DNA of 64,000 nt from Nocardioides alkalitolerans (GCA_038184435.1 CP116227.1:62001-126000); one strand, 5' to 3'; positions 17,669-26,366 are shown, counted from the first letter of the stretch. Notes: a model not told the origin generated them from the letters alone. Translations and numbers: made by a program.

Positions 17669-19321
17669 ATGACCTACGTCATCACGCGCAGCTGCTGCAA
17701 CGACGCCTCGTGCGTGCCGGTCTGCCCGGTGAACTGCATCCACCCGACCCCCGACGAGCCCGACTACGGCACCGCCGAGATGCTCTACATCGACCCCGAC
17801 GGCTGCATCGAGTGCGGCGCCTGTGTCGATGCCTGCCCGGTGAACGCGATCGCGGCCGACTACGAGCTCGAGGGCGACGCCGTCCGCTTCGAGGAGATCA
17901 ACGCGCGCTACTTCTCCGACCCCGCGCACACGGGGTACGACGAGACGCCGCCCGCCCCGCAGCGCCGCGACTGGAGCGCCGTCGCCGGCCCGCTCCGGAT
18001 CGCCGTCGTGGGCTCCGGACCGGCGGCGTTCTACACCGCGGAGGAGCTCCTCTCCCAGCGCGGTCTCGACGTGGCCGTCGACATGTTCGAGCGCCTGCCC
18101 GCGCCGTACGGGCTCGTGCGCTACGGCATCGCCCCCGACCACCAGGACACGAAGGCCGTCGGCGACGCGTTCGCCACGCTGCTCCGCAAGCAGGGCCTCC
18201 GGCTGTTCCTCGACACCGAGATCGGCGCCACGATCACCCACGAGCAGCTCGCGGAGCGCTACCACGCGGTGGTGTACGCCGTGGGGGCCATGCAGGAGCG
18301 CCGGCTCGGCATCGACGGCGAGGACCTGGCGGGCAGCCGCTCGGCGACGGAGTTCGTGGCCTGGTACAACGGCCACCCCGACTTCGCCGACCGCACCTTC
18401 GACCTCTCCACCGAGCGCGTCGTCGTGCTCGGCAACGGCAACGTCGCGCTCGACGTGGCCCGCGTGCTGACGCAGGACCCCGACGCGCTCGCCCGCACCG
18501 ACATCGCCGACCACGCGCTCGAGGCGCTCCGGGCCTCGAAGGTGCGGGAGGTCGTCGTCGTGGCGCGCCGCGGCCCGGCCGAGGCGGCCTTCACGAGCCC
18601 CGAGGTCATCGGGCTCAAGGGCGCCGAGGGCGTCGCGTTGGCCGTCGACGGCGCGCAGGTGGCGGGCCTGGACTCCGACGACGTGGCCGTCGCGACGAAG
18701 CTGGAGCTGCTCCAGGAGATCGCGGACGGCGACGACGGCGGCGCCGGTCCGGACGACCGGGTCGTGCGGTTGCGGTTCCTCTCCTCGCCGGTCGCGCTCG
18801 TCGGCGACGACCGCGTCGAGGCCGTGCGGCTCGAGCGCACCGAGCTCGTCGCCGACGGCGACGGCTACCGCGCCGTCGGCACCGGGGAGGTCGAGGAGCT
18901 GGAGTGCGGCCTCGTGCTCAAGGCCGTCGGCTACCGCGGTGCCCCCGTGCCCGGGGTGCCCTTCGACGAGGTGCGCGCCGTCGTGCCCAACACCGACGGA
19001 CGCGTGCACGTGGACGGCGAGCAGCGCCCGGGCCTGTACGTCGCGGGCTGGATCAAGCGCGGCCCCTCGGGCGTCGTCGGCACCAACAAGGCGTGCGCCC
19101 GCGAGACCGTCGACGCGCTGCACGCCGACGCGGTCGCGGGCCGACTGCCCGTCCCGACGGTCGACGCCGACGTCGCCGAGCTCCTCGACGCCCCGCTGGA
19201 CGTCGCCGGGTGGAAGGCGCTCGACGCCCACGAGCGCGGCCGCGGTCGCGAGCAGGGCCGCCCCCGGGTGAAGGTCGTCGACCTCACGGAGATGCGTTCG
19301 GTCGCGCGCACCGGGGCCTGA
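17669..19321 (+). CDS. fprB: ferredoxin-fused ferredoxin--NADP reductase (FprB-like)
   Basis: 550 residues; ATG with AAGGGGAG eight bases upstream. The first 100 residues are a two-cluster ferredoxin: CCNDASCVPVCPVNC and CIECGACVDACPVN. The rest is an adrenodoxin-reductase-type flavoprotein with FAD turn VVGSGPAAFYTAEEL, PAPYGLVRYGIAPDH, NADP turn VLGNGNVALDVARVL and the terminal GWIKRGPSGVVGTNK. Mycobacterium tuberculosis FprB has this fusion. It moves electrons between NADPH and ferredoxin, probably feeding the oxygenases or reductases of the island, although no P450 is in the window. Confidence 0.93.
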   Translation: MTYVITRSCCNDASCVPVCPVNCIHPTPDEPDYGTAEMLYIDPDGCIECGACVDACPVNAIAADYELEGDAVRFEEINARYFSDPAHTGYDETPPAPQRRDWSAVAGPLRIAVVGSGPAAFYTAEELLSQRGLDVAVDMFERLPAPYGLVRYGIAPDHQDTKAVGDAFATLLRKQGLRLFLDTEIGATITHEQLAERYHAVVYAVGAMQERRLGIDGEDLAGSRSATEFVAWYNGHPDFADRTFDLSTERVVVLGNGNVALDVARVLTQDPDALARTDIADHALEALRASKVREVVVVARRGPAEAAFTSPEVIGLKGAEGVALAVDGAQVAGLDSDDVAVATKLELLQEIADGDDGGAGPDDRVVRLRFLSSPVALVGDDRVEAVRLERTELVADGDGYRAVGTGEVEELECGLVLKAVGYRGAPVPGVPFDEVRAVVPNTDGRVHVDGEQRPGLYVAGWIKRGPSGVVGTNKACARETVDALHADAVAGRLPVPTVDADVAELLDAPLDVAGWKALDAHERGRGREQGRPRVKVVDLTEMRSVARTGA

Positions 19322-19328
19322 GCCCCGG
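19311..19328. terminator. short GC hairpin between convergent genes
   Basis: CCGGGGC, CTGA, GCCCCGG: a 7-bp stem with a four-base loop overlapping the fprB stop codon, in the 10-bp gap to the convergent fbiC. Confidence 0.55.
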
Positions 19329-19331
19329 CCG

Positions 19332-21899
19332 TCAGTAGGTCGTGCGGCGCTGCACGACCGGCCGGTCGATCCCGGCGCCGATCTCCTCCAGCTCGGCGAC
19401 GGTCTTCGCGGAGCCGTGCTCGGAGCCGGCCATGCGGGAGATGGTCTCCTCCATGAGGGTGCCGCCGAGGTCGTTGGCGCCGGCCTGGAGCATCAGGCGG
19501 GTGCCCTCGACGCCGAGCTTGACCCAGCTGGTCTGGATGTTGGAGATCCGGCCGTGGAGCAGGATCCGCGCCAGCGCGTGCACGGCGAGGTTGTCGCGCA
19601 GCGAGGGCCCCGGGCGGGCGACGCCCGCGAGGTAGATCGGCGCGGAGGAGTGCACGAACGGCAGCGGGACGAACTCGGTGAAGCCCCGGCGCCCCTCGGC
19701 CAGGGAGAGGTCCTGCACGCCCTTGAGCACGTTGAGGTGCCCGACCCAGTGCCGCGGGTTGTCGACGTGGCCGTACATCATCGTCGAGGTCGTCGGGATC
19801 CCCACGCGGTGCGCGGTGGAGATGATCTCCACCCAGGTGGCGGTGGGGAGCTTGCCCTTGGTGAGGATCCAGCGGACCTCGTCGTCGAGGATCTCCGCGG
19901 CGGTGCCGGGGATGGAGTCGAGGCCGGCCTCGCGGGCCTTGATGAGGAAGTCCTCGAACGACAGCCCGGTGCGGGTCGACCCGTTGAGGATCTCCATCGG
20001 CGAGTAGGCGTGCACGTGCATCTCGGGCACGCGGGCCTTCACCGCCCCGGCGATGTCGAAGTACGCCGTGCCGGGCAGCTGGGGGTCGATGCCGCCCTGC
20101 ATGCACACCTCGGTCGCGCCGAGGTCCCACGCCTCCGCGGCCCGGTCGGCGACCTGGTCCAGCGACAGGGAGTAGGCGTCGGCGTCGGTGCGACGCTGGG
20201 CGAACGCGCAGAAGCGGCACCCGACGTAGCAGACGTTGGTGAAGTTGATGTTCCGGTTCACCACGTAGGTCACGTCGTCGCCGACGGTCGCGCGGCGCAG
20301 GTCGTCGGCCAGCTGGGTGACCGCGCGCAGCAGGTCGCCCTCAGCCGTGATGAGCGTCAGTGCGTGCTCGTCGGAGAGGTTCCCGGGGTCGCGCTCCGCA
20401 GCGGCCAGGGCGTCGCGGCCCTCCGCCAGGTTGACGGCCGGGGCTGCGGCCCCGGTCCCGGTCGCGGTCCCGGTCGCGGTCTCGGGGGTGGGTACGGCGC
20501 GGCGGATCTCCGACCAGTCGCCGTACACGGAGTCGAAGTCGCTGCGTCGGTCCTCGCTGCGCCCGGTGGTGTCGACCTCGGCGTGCAGGTCCACCCGGCC
20601 CCGGCCCGCCGCCTCGAGCGAGGGGTCCGGCTCCTGCCAGGGCGCGCCGACCGGACGGACCTCGGGGATCGCCAGCCCGTCCTCCCGGGCAAGCGCGGCG
20701 ACGTGGCCCGCGACGCGGGGGTCGAGCCAGGGCTCCTCCCGGGTGAGCGAGCCCACGACGTACTCCGGGTGCACCGTCAGCCGCGGCTCGAGCGTGAAGC
20801 CGCACTCGGCGGTGATCGCGCGGAGCCGGTCGAGGGAGGGCCAGGGCCGCTCAGGGTTGACGTGGTCGGGGGTGAGGGGCGAGACGCCGCCCCAGTCGTC
20901 GACGCCGGCGTCGAGCAGGGCGCGGCACTCCGCGAGGTCGACGAGGTTCGGCGGCGCCTGCACGCGCGCCTTCGGGCCGAGGACGATCCGGGTGACGGCG
21001 ATCGCGGCGCGGTACTCCTCCAGGTCGAGGTCGTCCGTGTGGCGCATCGCGGTGTCCGGCTTGGCGCGGAAGTTCTGGACGATCACCTCCTGCACGTGAC
21101 CGTAGGTCCGCGCGATCCGGCGCAGCGCGAAGATCGTCTCGGCCCGCTCCGTGAGGTCCTCCCCGATGCCCACGAGCAGTCCCGTGGTGAACGGGATGGC
21201 GAGGCGCCCGGCGTCCTCCAGCGTCCGCAGCCGCACCGCCGGGTCCTTGTCGGGGGAGCCGAAGTGGGCCAGGCCCTTCGTGGTGAACAACCGCGTCGAG
21301 GTCGTCTCCAGCATCATCCCCATCGACGGGGAGACCGGCTTGAGCCGGTTCATCTCCTCCCACGTCATGACACCGGGGTTGAGGTGGGGCAGCAGCCCGG
21401 TCTCCTCCAGCACGTGCACCGCCATCGCGCGCACGTAGGCCAGCGTCGAGTCGTAGCCCTGCTCGTCGAGCCACGCCTGCGCCTCGGGCCAGCGGTCCTC
21501 CGGCCGGTCGCCGAGGGTGAAGAGCGCCTCGAGACAGCCGAGCGCCGCGCCCTCGCGGGCGATGTCGAGGATCTCGTCGGGGGAGAGGTACGGCGCGCGC
21601 CCGGCCCGCGCCGCCTGCCCCGGCGTCTCCACGAACGTGCAGTAGTGGCAGCGGTCCCGGCACAGCCGGGTGATCGGGATGAAGACCTTGGGCGAATAGG
21701 TGACGATGCCGGGCCGGCCGGCTGCGACCAGCCCGGCGTCGCGCACCCGTGCTGCGACGGCGGTCAGGCGGTCCAGGTCCTCGCCGGTGGCCGCGAGCAG
21801 GGCCGCCGCCTCGGGCACGTCGAGGCTGGCGCCCCGCTCCGCCCGGGCGAGGGCGCGGCGTACCTGCTGGGGAGTCGGGGCAGCGAGGTCGGCAGTCAC
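19332..21899 (-). CDS. fbiC: bifunctional FO synthase (CofG/CofH fusion)
   Basis: 855 residues, GTG start. Two radical-SAM halves are visible: CRDRCHYC (Cys80, 84, 87) in the CofG half and CYVGCRFC near residue 555 in the CofH half, the latter with MQGGIDP and MHVHAYSPMEI. A low-complexity proline/threonine/glycine-alanine linker lies near residues 470-490, where the coding strand shows repeated CGGGACCG-type hexamers. The enzyme joins a tyrosine-derived fragment to 5-amino-6-ribitylamino-uracil to give FO, the deazaflavin core of F420. The size and fusion match actinobacterial FbiC. Confidence 0.97.
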   Translation of the reverse strand: MTADLAAPTPQQVRRALARAERGASLDVPEAAALLAATGEDLDRLTAVAARVRDAGLVAAGRPGIVTYSPKVFIPITRLCRDRCHYCTFVETPGQAARAGRAPYLSPDEILDIAREGAALGCLEALFTLGDRPEDRWPEAQAWLDEQGYDSTLAYVRAMAVHVLEETGLLPHLNPGVMTWEEMNRLKPVSPSMGMMLETTSTRLFTTKGLAHFGSPDKDPAVRLRTLEDAGRLAIPFTTGLLVGIGEDLTERAETIFALRRIARTYGHVQEVIVQNFRAKPDTAMRHTDDLDLEEYRAAIAVTRIVLGPKARVQAPPNLVDLAECRALLDAGVDDWGGVSPLTPDHVNPERPWPSLDRLRAITAECGFTLEPRLTVHPEYVVGSLTREEPWLDPRVAGHVAALAREDGLAIPEVRPVGAPWQEPDPSLEAAGRGRVDLHAEVDTTGRSEDRRSDFDSVYGDWSEIRRAVPTPETATGTATGTGAAAPAVNLAEGRDALAAAERDPGNLSDEHALTLITAEGDLLRAVTQLADDLRRATVGDDVTYVVNRNINFTNVCYVGCRFCAFAQRRTDADAYSLSLDQVADRAAEAWDLGATEVCMQGGIDPQLPGTAYFDIAGAVKARVPEMHVHAYSPMEILNGSTRTGLSFEDFLIKAREAGLDSIPGTAAEILDDEVRWILTKGKLPTATWVEIISTAHRVGIPTTSTMMYGHVDNPRHWVGHLNVLKGVQDLSLAEGRRGFTEFVPLPFVHSSAPIYLAGVARPGPSLRDNLAVHALARILLHGRISNIQTSWVKLGVEGTRLMLQAGANDLGGTLMEETISRMAGSEHGSAKTVAELEEIGAGIDRPVVQRRTTY

Positions 21900-21957
21900 C
21901 GTGCGAGCCTAGTCAGCGTCCAAGATCATGTAAATGATCCGCATGGATTCGGGCGGG

Positions 21958-23112
21958 TCAGAGGCCGAGCATGCGGCCGATGATCTCCTTCTGGATCTCC
22001 GTCGTGCCGCCGTAGATCGTCTGGATCCGGCTGTCGACGAAGGCCTTGGCGATGGGGTACTCCATCATGTAGCCGTAGCCGCCGTGCAGCTGCACGCCCT
22101 TGTCCACGAGCTTGGTCTGCAGCTCGGTGGTCCACCACTTCGCCATCGACGCGAGCGTCGTGTCGACCTCGCCGCGGTTCAGCTTCATCACCGTGTCGTT
22201 GACGAAGACGCGGGCGATGTGGACCTCGGTCGCCATCTCGGCGAGCGTGAAGCGCGTGTTCTGGAACTTGGAGATCGGGCGGCCGAACGCCTCCCGCTCC
22301 TTCGCGTAGTCGAGGCTCAGCTTGAGGATGTGCTCGCAGGCCGCGACCGCGATCGCCGCGATCGAGACGCGCTCGCGGGGCAGGTTGTTCATCAGCGAGA
22401 TGAAGCCGGAGCCCTCCTCGCCGAGCAGGTTCTCCTTCGGCACGACCACGTTGTCGAAGAACAGCTCGGCCGTGTCCTGCGCCTTCATGCCGACCTTGTC
22501 GAGGTTGCGGCCACGGGTGAAGCCCTCCATGCCGTCCTCGACCACGAGGAGGCTGATGCCGTTGTGGCCCGCGTCGGGGTTGGTGCGGGCCACGACGATG
22601 ACGATGTCCGCCATGATCCCGTTGGAGATGAACGTCTTCGAGCCGTTGAGCACGTAGTGGTCGCCCTTGTCGACGGCGCTCGTGCGGATGCCCTGCAGGT
22701 CGGAGCCGGCGCCCGGCTCGGTCATCGCGATGGCGGTGACGATGTCGCCGGAGACGCAGCCGGGGAGCCAGCGCTCCTTCTGCTCCTGCGTGCCGAGCTC
22801 GAGGATGTAGGGGACGATGATGTCGTTGTGGAGCGGGAAGCCCAGGCCGCTCGCGCCGATCTTGCTGATCTCCTCGACGACGACCATGTTGTAGCGGAAG
22901 TCGTCGAGACCGAGGCCCCCGAACTCCTCCGGCACGTCGAAGCTGAGCAGGCCCGTCGCCCCGGCCTTGCGCCAGACCTCGCGGTCCACGATGCCGTCGG
23001 CCTCCCACTGCTCGTGGTACGGCGCGACCTCCTTCTCGAGAAACGCGCGGACGGTCGCGCGGAAGTCCTCGTGCTCGGTCTCGAGGATCTCGGCGGCACT
23101 GGCAAGGGACAT
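21958..23112 (-). CDS. acyl-CoA dehydrogenase controlled by a MerR regulator
   Basis: 384 residues; the ATG at 23112 has AGGAGC just upstream, so the long upstream extension is not coding. Features: AMTEPGAGSDLQGIRTSA near residue 130, REAFGRPISKFQNTRF, GVQLHGGYGYMMEYPIAK and a final IYGGTTEIQKEIIGRMLGL. The YEG glutamate is YGG here; in several ACAD branches the catalytic Glu comes from another helix, so activity is still likely. Divergent from a merR gene with a 19-bp operator in each promoter, so probably induced by its own acyl-CoA pathway. Confidence 0.93.
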   Translation of the reverse strand: MSLASAAEILETEHEDFRATVRAFLEKEVAPYHEQWEADGIVDREVWRKAGATGLLSFDVPEEFGGLGLDDFRYNMVVVEEISKIGASGLGFPLHNDIIVPYILELGTQEQKERWLPGCVSGDIVTAIAMTEPGAGSDLQGIRTSAVDKGDHYVLNGSKTFISNGIMADIVIVVARTNPDAGHNGISLLVVEDGMEGFTRGRNLDKVGMKAQDTAELFFDNVVVPKENLLGEEGSGFISLMNNLPRERVSIAAIAVAACEHILKLSLDYAKEREAFGRPISKFQNTRFTLAEMATEVHIARVFVNDTVMKLNRGEVDTTLASMAKWWTTELQTKLVDKGVQLHGGYGYMMEYPIAKAFVDSRIQTIYGGTTEIQKEIIGRMLGL

Positions 23113-23149
23113 GCTGGCTCCTGAGGTACGGCGACGTGACACCGCAACT

Positions 23150-23168
23150 GTTACAGCGAAACTGTCAC
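23150..23168. promoter_or_regulatory. MerR operator in the acyl-CoA dehydrogenase promoter
   Basis: GTTACAG, CGAAA, CTGTCAC: 7-bp arms with one mismatch and a 5-bp spacer. On the minus strand TTGCAC and TAACAG, 16 bases apart, form the dehydrogenase promoter and the operator overlaps its spacer and -10, the position expected of MerR-type sites. Confidence 0.7.
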
Positions 23169-23205
23169 GGTGCAAGCGGGGGCGGGTGACGAACCGCGCG
23201 GCGGA

Positions 23206-23241
23206 TTGCCTCGCGCTCGTGACAGACCTACTGTCACGGTC
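23206..23241 (+). promoter_or_regulatory. leaderless merR promoter with operator
   Basis: TTGCCT (23206-23211), 17 bases, TACTGT (23229-23234), then seven bases to the GTG start at 23242, so transcription probably begins at the start codon. GTGACAG-ACCTA-CTGTCAC (23219-23237) is a perfect 7-5-7 palindrome covering the -10 and matches the site in the divergent promoter. Confidence 0.7.
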
Positions 23242-24009
23242 GTGAGCCCGTCCCCCGAGCCGTCCGCCCCGACCGACGACGCCGAGCCGTCCGCGCTCGG
23301 CGACGGCGGCCTGCTCACGATCGACGAGCTGTCGGCGAAGGCCGGCACGACGGTGCGCACGACGCGCTACTACGCGAGCCTCGGGCTGATCCCGCCCCCC
23401 GAGCGCCGGGGTCGGGTGGCCTACTACGGCGACGTCCACCTCGCCCGGCTCGAGATGGTGCGGGCGCTGCAGGACCACGGCTTCACGCTGCAGGCGATCG
23501 AGCGCTACCTGACGTCGCTGCCGCCGGAGGCCACGACCGAGGAGCTCGCCCTGCAGCGGGCCATGCTCACCTCGTGGACGACGCAGCCGCCCGAGCGGCT
23601 CACCCGTCGCCAGCTCGACAAGCGCGCCGGGCGGGTGCTCTCCGACGACCAGGTCGCGGTGCTCATCGAGCTGCAGGCCGTGGAGCTCGACGACGACGGC
23701 GCCCGCTACCTGGTGAACCCGGGCCTGCCCCTGGCGCTCGAGATGTTCGACCTCGACCTGCCGCTGGAGTCGATGGTGCAGGCGACCGCGGCGATCGACC
23801 GCCACATGCGCTCGCTGGCCGACGAGCTCACCGAGATCCTGCGCACCCAGGTCGTGCGGCCCTTCCGGGCCGAGCAGCACACCCCCGAGGAGGCGGCCCG
23901 CATGGAGCGCACCGTCTCGTCCCTGCGTCGCGTCACCCTCGAGGCGGTCGTCGTGGGCTTCCAGCGCGCGGCCAACGAGGTCATCCAGCGGTCGCTGCGG
24001 CGTCGCTAG
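23242..24009 (+). CDS. MerR-family transcriptional regulator
   Basis: 255 residues from the GTG at 23242, chosen because a 17-bp-spaced promoter ends exactly seven bases before it; there is no ribosome-binding site. After a 30-residue acidic leader, the winged helix reads LLTIDELSAKAGTTVRTTRYYASLGLIPPPERRGRVAYYGDVHL, followed by a dimerisation helix and a long effector domain (about residues 105-250) without the metal-binding cysteines of CueR/ZntR types. Actinobacterial MerR proteins of this shape regulate fatty-acid-like catabolism. It probably controls the divergent dehydrogenase and itself. Confidence 0.9.
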   Translation: MSPSPEPSAPTDDAEPSALGDGGLLTIDELSAKAGTTVRTTRYYASLGLIPPPERRGRVAYYGDVHLARLEMVRALQDHGFTLQAIERYLTSLPPEATTEELALQRAMLTSWTTQPPERLTRRQLDKRAGRVLSDDQVAVLIELQAVELDDDGARYLVNPGLPLALEMFDLDLPLESMVQATAAIDRHMRSLADELTEILRTQVVRPFRAEQHTPEEAARMERTVSSLRRVTLEAVVVGFQRAANEVIQRSLRRR

Positions 24010-24040
24010 CCGACCTGGCTGCGCTCCGCAGCAGGTCGGC
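24009..24040. terminator. bidirectional hairpin between merR and asnC-type gene
   Basis: GCCGACCTG-G-CTGCG, CTC, CGCAGCAGGTCGGC: a 14-bp stem with one bulged G and a three-base loop, in the convergent gap. Confidence 0.75.
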
Positions 24041-24042
24041 GC

Positions 24043-24492
24043 CTACGCCCGGTCGAAGTGGGTGCGCAGGGCGACGTGGGTGGACGTGTCGCGCACCGCA
24101 GGCAGCTCGTTGAGGCGGCGCGTGACCTCCATGAGCCCGTCGTTCGACGCCGTGTCCACCAGCAGGGCCATGTCGCGGTCCCCGGCGGTCGACCAGCACG
24201 CCCGCACCTCGGGCCACCCGGTCAGCTCGGACGCCACCTCGGCGTACCGGGGGGTGAGCAGGTTGACCATCACCAGTGCGGTCACGGGGCGGGGAGCGTC
24301 GTCGGGGCTGCGGGACAGCACGGTGGTGTAGCCGGTGATGACGCCGGTGCGCTCGAGGCGGGCGATCCGCTGGTGGACGGCGCCGCGGCTGAGGTTCACG
24401 GCGCGGGCGATCGCGGTGGCCGACGTGCGGGCGTCCGCGGACAGGAGGGCGAGGATCCTCCGGTCGACGTCGTCCAGCTGACGTTTCGTCAT
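24043..24492 (-). CDS. AsnC/Lrp-family regulator
   Basis: 149 residues; ATG at 24492, after GAGAGGG. The N-terminal helix-turn-helix reads LDDVDRRILALLSADARTSATAIARAVNLSRGAVHQRIARLERTG split over residues 5-50, then a RAM/ligand-binding domain with VLVMVNLL-like strands and a typical VRACWSTAGDRDMALLV core. Such proteins respond to amino acids or related metabolites. It is divergent from a cysteine hydrolase with 113 bp between starts, so it probably regulates that gene. Confidence 0.88.
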   Translation of the reverse strand: MTKRQLDDVDRRILALLSADARTSATAIARAVNLSRGAVHQRIARLERTGVITGYTTVLSRSPDDAPRPVTALVMVNLLTPRYAEVASELTGWPEVRACWSTAGDRDMALLVDTASNDGLMEVTRRLNELPAVRDTSTHVALRTHFDRA

Positions 24493-24605
24493 CAGGCCCT
24501 CTCCCATCGTCGGTGACGCTCGGGAACGTAGCACCGCCGTCACTACCGGGTGGACAGGTCTCTCCCTAGGTTTTGCGGGTCACCGAGACCCGAGGGAGCA
24601 CGAGC

Positions 24606-25250
24606 GTGATCCAGCAGTTCGACAGCCGCACGGCACTGATCGTCATCGACCCGCAGGTGGGGGTCGACACCCTCAGCCACTGGGGAGGCCCGACCGGCCG
24701 CCGCAACAACCCGGACGCGGAGCGCCGGATCGGCGAGCTCCTCGTCGCGTGGCGCGAGCGTGGCCTCCCCGTCTTCGTGACGCGGCACGAGTCGGTCGAG
24801 CCCGACTCGCCGCTCCACCCGTCGTCGCCGGGCTGCGCGTTCAAGCCCGGTCTCGGACCCGTCGACGCGGGTGAGCTCGTCGTGAAGTCCGTGAACGGCG
24901 CGTTCTTCGGGACCGACCTCGAGCTGCGGCTGCGGCGACGCGGGGTCGACCGGCTCGTCGTCGCCGGCTTCTTCACCAACATGTGCGTGGAGACGACCGT
25001 GCGCACGGCCGGCAACCTCGCCTACGACACCTACCTCGCCCACGACGCCTGCTCGACGACCAACCGGGTGACCGTGGCCGGAGTCGACCACGACCCGGCG
25101 ACCGTGCACGAGCTCAGCGTGGCCTCGCTGGACCGGGAGTTCTGCACGGCGCTGACCACGGACGAGCTGGTCGGCCTGTGCGCCGCCGATGACGTCCGGC
25201 TGTCGCGGCTGCAGGGCAACGAGCCGCGCCCGCGGGTCGCCGTCGCGTAG
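24606..25250 (+). CDS. isochorismatase-like cysteine hydrolase
   Basis: 214 residues from GTG with GAGGGAG eleven bases upstream. The catalytic triad of the family is visible: Asp in ALIVIDPQVG near residue 15, Lys in ELVVKSVNGAFFGTDL near 97 and Cys in AGFFTNMCVETTVRTA near 128. Family members hydrolyse amides (nicotinamide, N-carbamoylsarcosine, biuret, ureidoacrylate) or vinyl ethers. The divergent Lrp-type regulator suggests an amide or amino-acid-like substrate. Confidence 0.9.
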   Translation: MIQQFDSRTALIVIDPQVGVDTLSHWGGPTGRRNNPDAERRIGELLVAWRERGLPVFVTRHESVEPDSPLHPSSPGCAFKPGLGPVDAGELVVKSVNGAFFGTDLELRLRRRGVDRLVVAGFFTNMCVETTVRTAGNLAYDTYLAHDACSTTNRVTVAGVDHDPATVHELSVASLDREFCTALTTDELVGLCAADDVRLSRLQGNEPRPRVAVA

Positions 25251-25287
25251 TGCCCCACCGGGGGGCCGGCTGCGGCACCATGGGCGC

Positions 25288-26082
25288 ATGAGCGAACGAG
25301 CGCCGGTGCGCACCTGGCTGACCGACATGGACGGCGTGCTCGTCCACGAGGAGGAGCCGATCCCGGGCGCCGCCGAGTTCGTGGAGACCCTCAAGTCGTC
25401 CGGCCTCGAGTTCCTGGTGCTGACCAACAACTCGATCTACACGCCGCGCGACCTCCGGGCGCGCCTCCTCGGCAGCGGGATCGACATCCCCGAGGAGCGG
25501 ATCTGGACCTCCGCGCTCGCCACCGCCCAGTTCCTCGCCGACCAGCGGCCGAACGGCACGGCGTACGTCGTGGGGGAGGCCGGGCTGACCACCGCGCTCC
25601 ACGACGTGGGCTACGTGCAGACCGACCGCGACCCGGACTACGTCGTGCTGGGCGAAACCCGCACGTACTCGTTCGAGGCCATCACCCGCGCCATCCGCCT
25701 CGTCGAGGGCGGGGCGCGGTTCATCGCGACCAACCCGGATCCCAGCGGTCCGAGCCAGCAGGGCAAGCTTCCGGCCACCGGCGCCGTCGCGGCGCTCATC
25801 ACGGCGGCGACGGGACGCGCGCCGTACTTCGTGGGGAAGCCCAACGCGCTCATGATGCGCAGCGCGCTCGACCGGCTCGAGGCCCACTCGGCGACGACGG
25901 TGATGATCGGCGACCGGATGGACACCGACGTCGTGTCGGGGCTCGAGGCGGGGCTGCGCACCATCCTCGTGCTGACCGGCTCGACGCCGCGGGCGCACGT
26001 GGGGAACTTCCCCTACCAGCCGACGCGGATCGCGGAGTCCATCGCCGACGTCGTGCCGCTGGTGGCGGAGGGGCGGATCTAG
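25288..26082 (+). CDS. HAD-IIA (NagD-like) sugar-phosphate phosphatase
   Basis: 264 residues from ATG. HAD motifs: WLTDMDGVLVHEE at the N-terminus (nucleophile and acid/base Asp pair), VLTNNS motif II, GKPNALMMRSAL with the motif III lysine and MIGDRMDTDVVSGLEAGLRTILVLTG motif IV across residues 211-232. The long central cap between motifs II and III marks class IIA, which hydrolyses p-nitrophenyl-phosphate-like compounds, nucleotides or sugar phosphates. Its 3' end faces the FN3 protein across two palindromic repeats. Confidence 0.92.
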   Translation: MSERAPVRTWLTDMDGVLVHEEEPIPGAAEFVETLKSSGLEFLVLTNNSIYTPRDLRARLLGSGIDIPEERIWTSALATAQFLADQRPNGTAYVVGEAGLTTALHDVGYVQTDRDPDYVVLGETRTYSFEAITRAIRLVEGGARFIATNPDPSGPSQQGKLPATGAVAALITAATGRAPYFVGKPNALMMRSALDRLEAHSATTVMIGDRMDTDVVSGLEAGLRTILVLTGSTPRAHVGNFPYQPTRIAESIADVVPLVAEGRI

Positions 26083-26105
26083 ACCTGGCCCCGGGCCGTG
26101 CCCCG

Positions 26106-26153
26106 GGACGTCATGCGGTGCGGTGCCCCGGACCGGCGGTTCGCATGACGTCC
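26106..26153. repeat. 48-bp palindromic repeat, copy 1
   Basis: GGACGTCATGCG at the left, CGCATGACGTCC at the right, 24 bases between; the arms are perfect complements. The centre keeps the CG pair at 4/21 and the GC pair at 5/20 seen in all copies. Confidence 0.9.
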
Positions 26154-26215
26154 GAAGCCGGCCTCACTTCGGCGTCGGCGTCGGCGTCGGCGCCTGGCTG
26201 GGCGAGGCGCGGAAC

Positions 26216-26264
26216 TGTGCGGCTGGGACTGTCCTGATCAGCTGGGACCTGCCCCAGCTGCACA
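26216..26264. repeat. 49-bp inverted-repeat element, copy A
   Basis: Begins TGTGCGGCTGGGAC and ends in a mirrored CCCAGCTGCACA; 12-bp arms with one mismatch. The first 14 bases and total length are identical to copy B at 35615. Confidence 0.7.
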
Positions 26265-26308
26265 TGTCTCGGCCTCGGGCGGCCGGCCCGGCCCCGCGCC
26301 GTACCCCG

Positions 26309-26356
26309 GGACGTCATGCGGTGCGGTGCCCCGGGGCGGCGGCGCGCATGACGTCC
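26309..26356. repeat. 48-bp palindromic repeat, copy 2
   Basis: Same 12-bp arms as copy 1 and the same first 13 centre bases. It ends 10 bp from the stop of the FN3 gene and may act as its terminator. Confidence 0.9.
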
Positions 26357-26366
26357 GGAGCCGGCC

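Larger units (their letters stand above)
26083..26366. other. convergent intergenic region with two repeats and a duplicated gene tail
   Basis: 284 bp without a gene. It holds two 48-bp palindromic repeats exactly 203 bp apart, one 49-bp element between them, and a duplication of about 85 bp (roughly 26089-26173 against 26292-26376). The right copy includes the last codon and stop of the FN3 gene. On the minus strand the left copy continues as SPSQAPTPTPTPK and stop, resembling the real end SPPSQPPVKITLK. Confidence 0.7.

Noticed and set aside
1..24009. Polyketide or other biosynthetic gene cluster
   Set aside because: AMP-ligases, ACADs, SDRs and thiolase are present but there is no acyl carrier, ketosynthase or condensation domain; the set is catabolic.
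26111..26317. Small minus-strand gene between the HAD and FN3 genes
   Set aside because: It consists of repeat sequence read through; the only protein-like signal is the duplicated FN3 tail in another frame.
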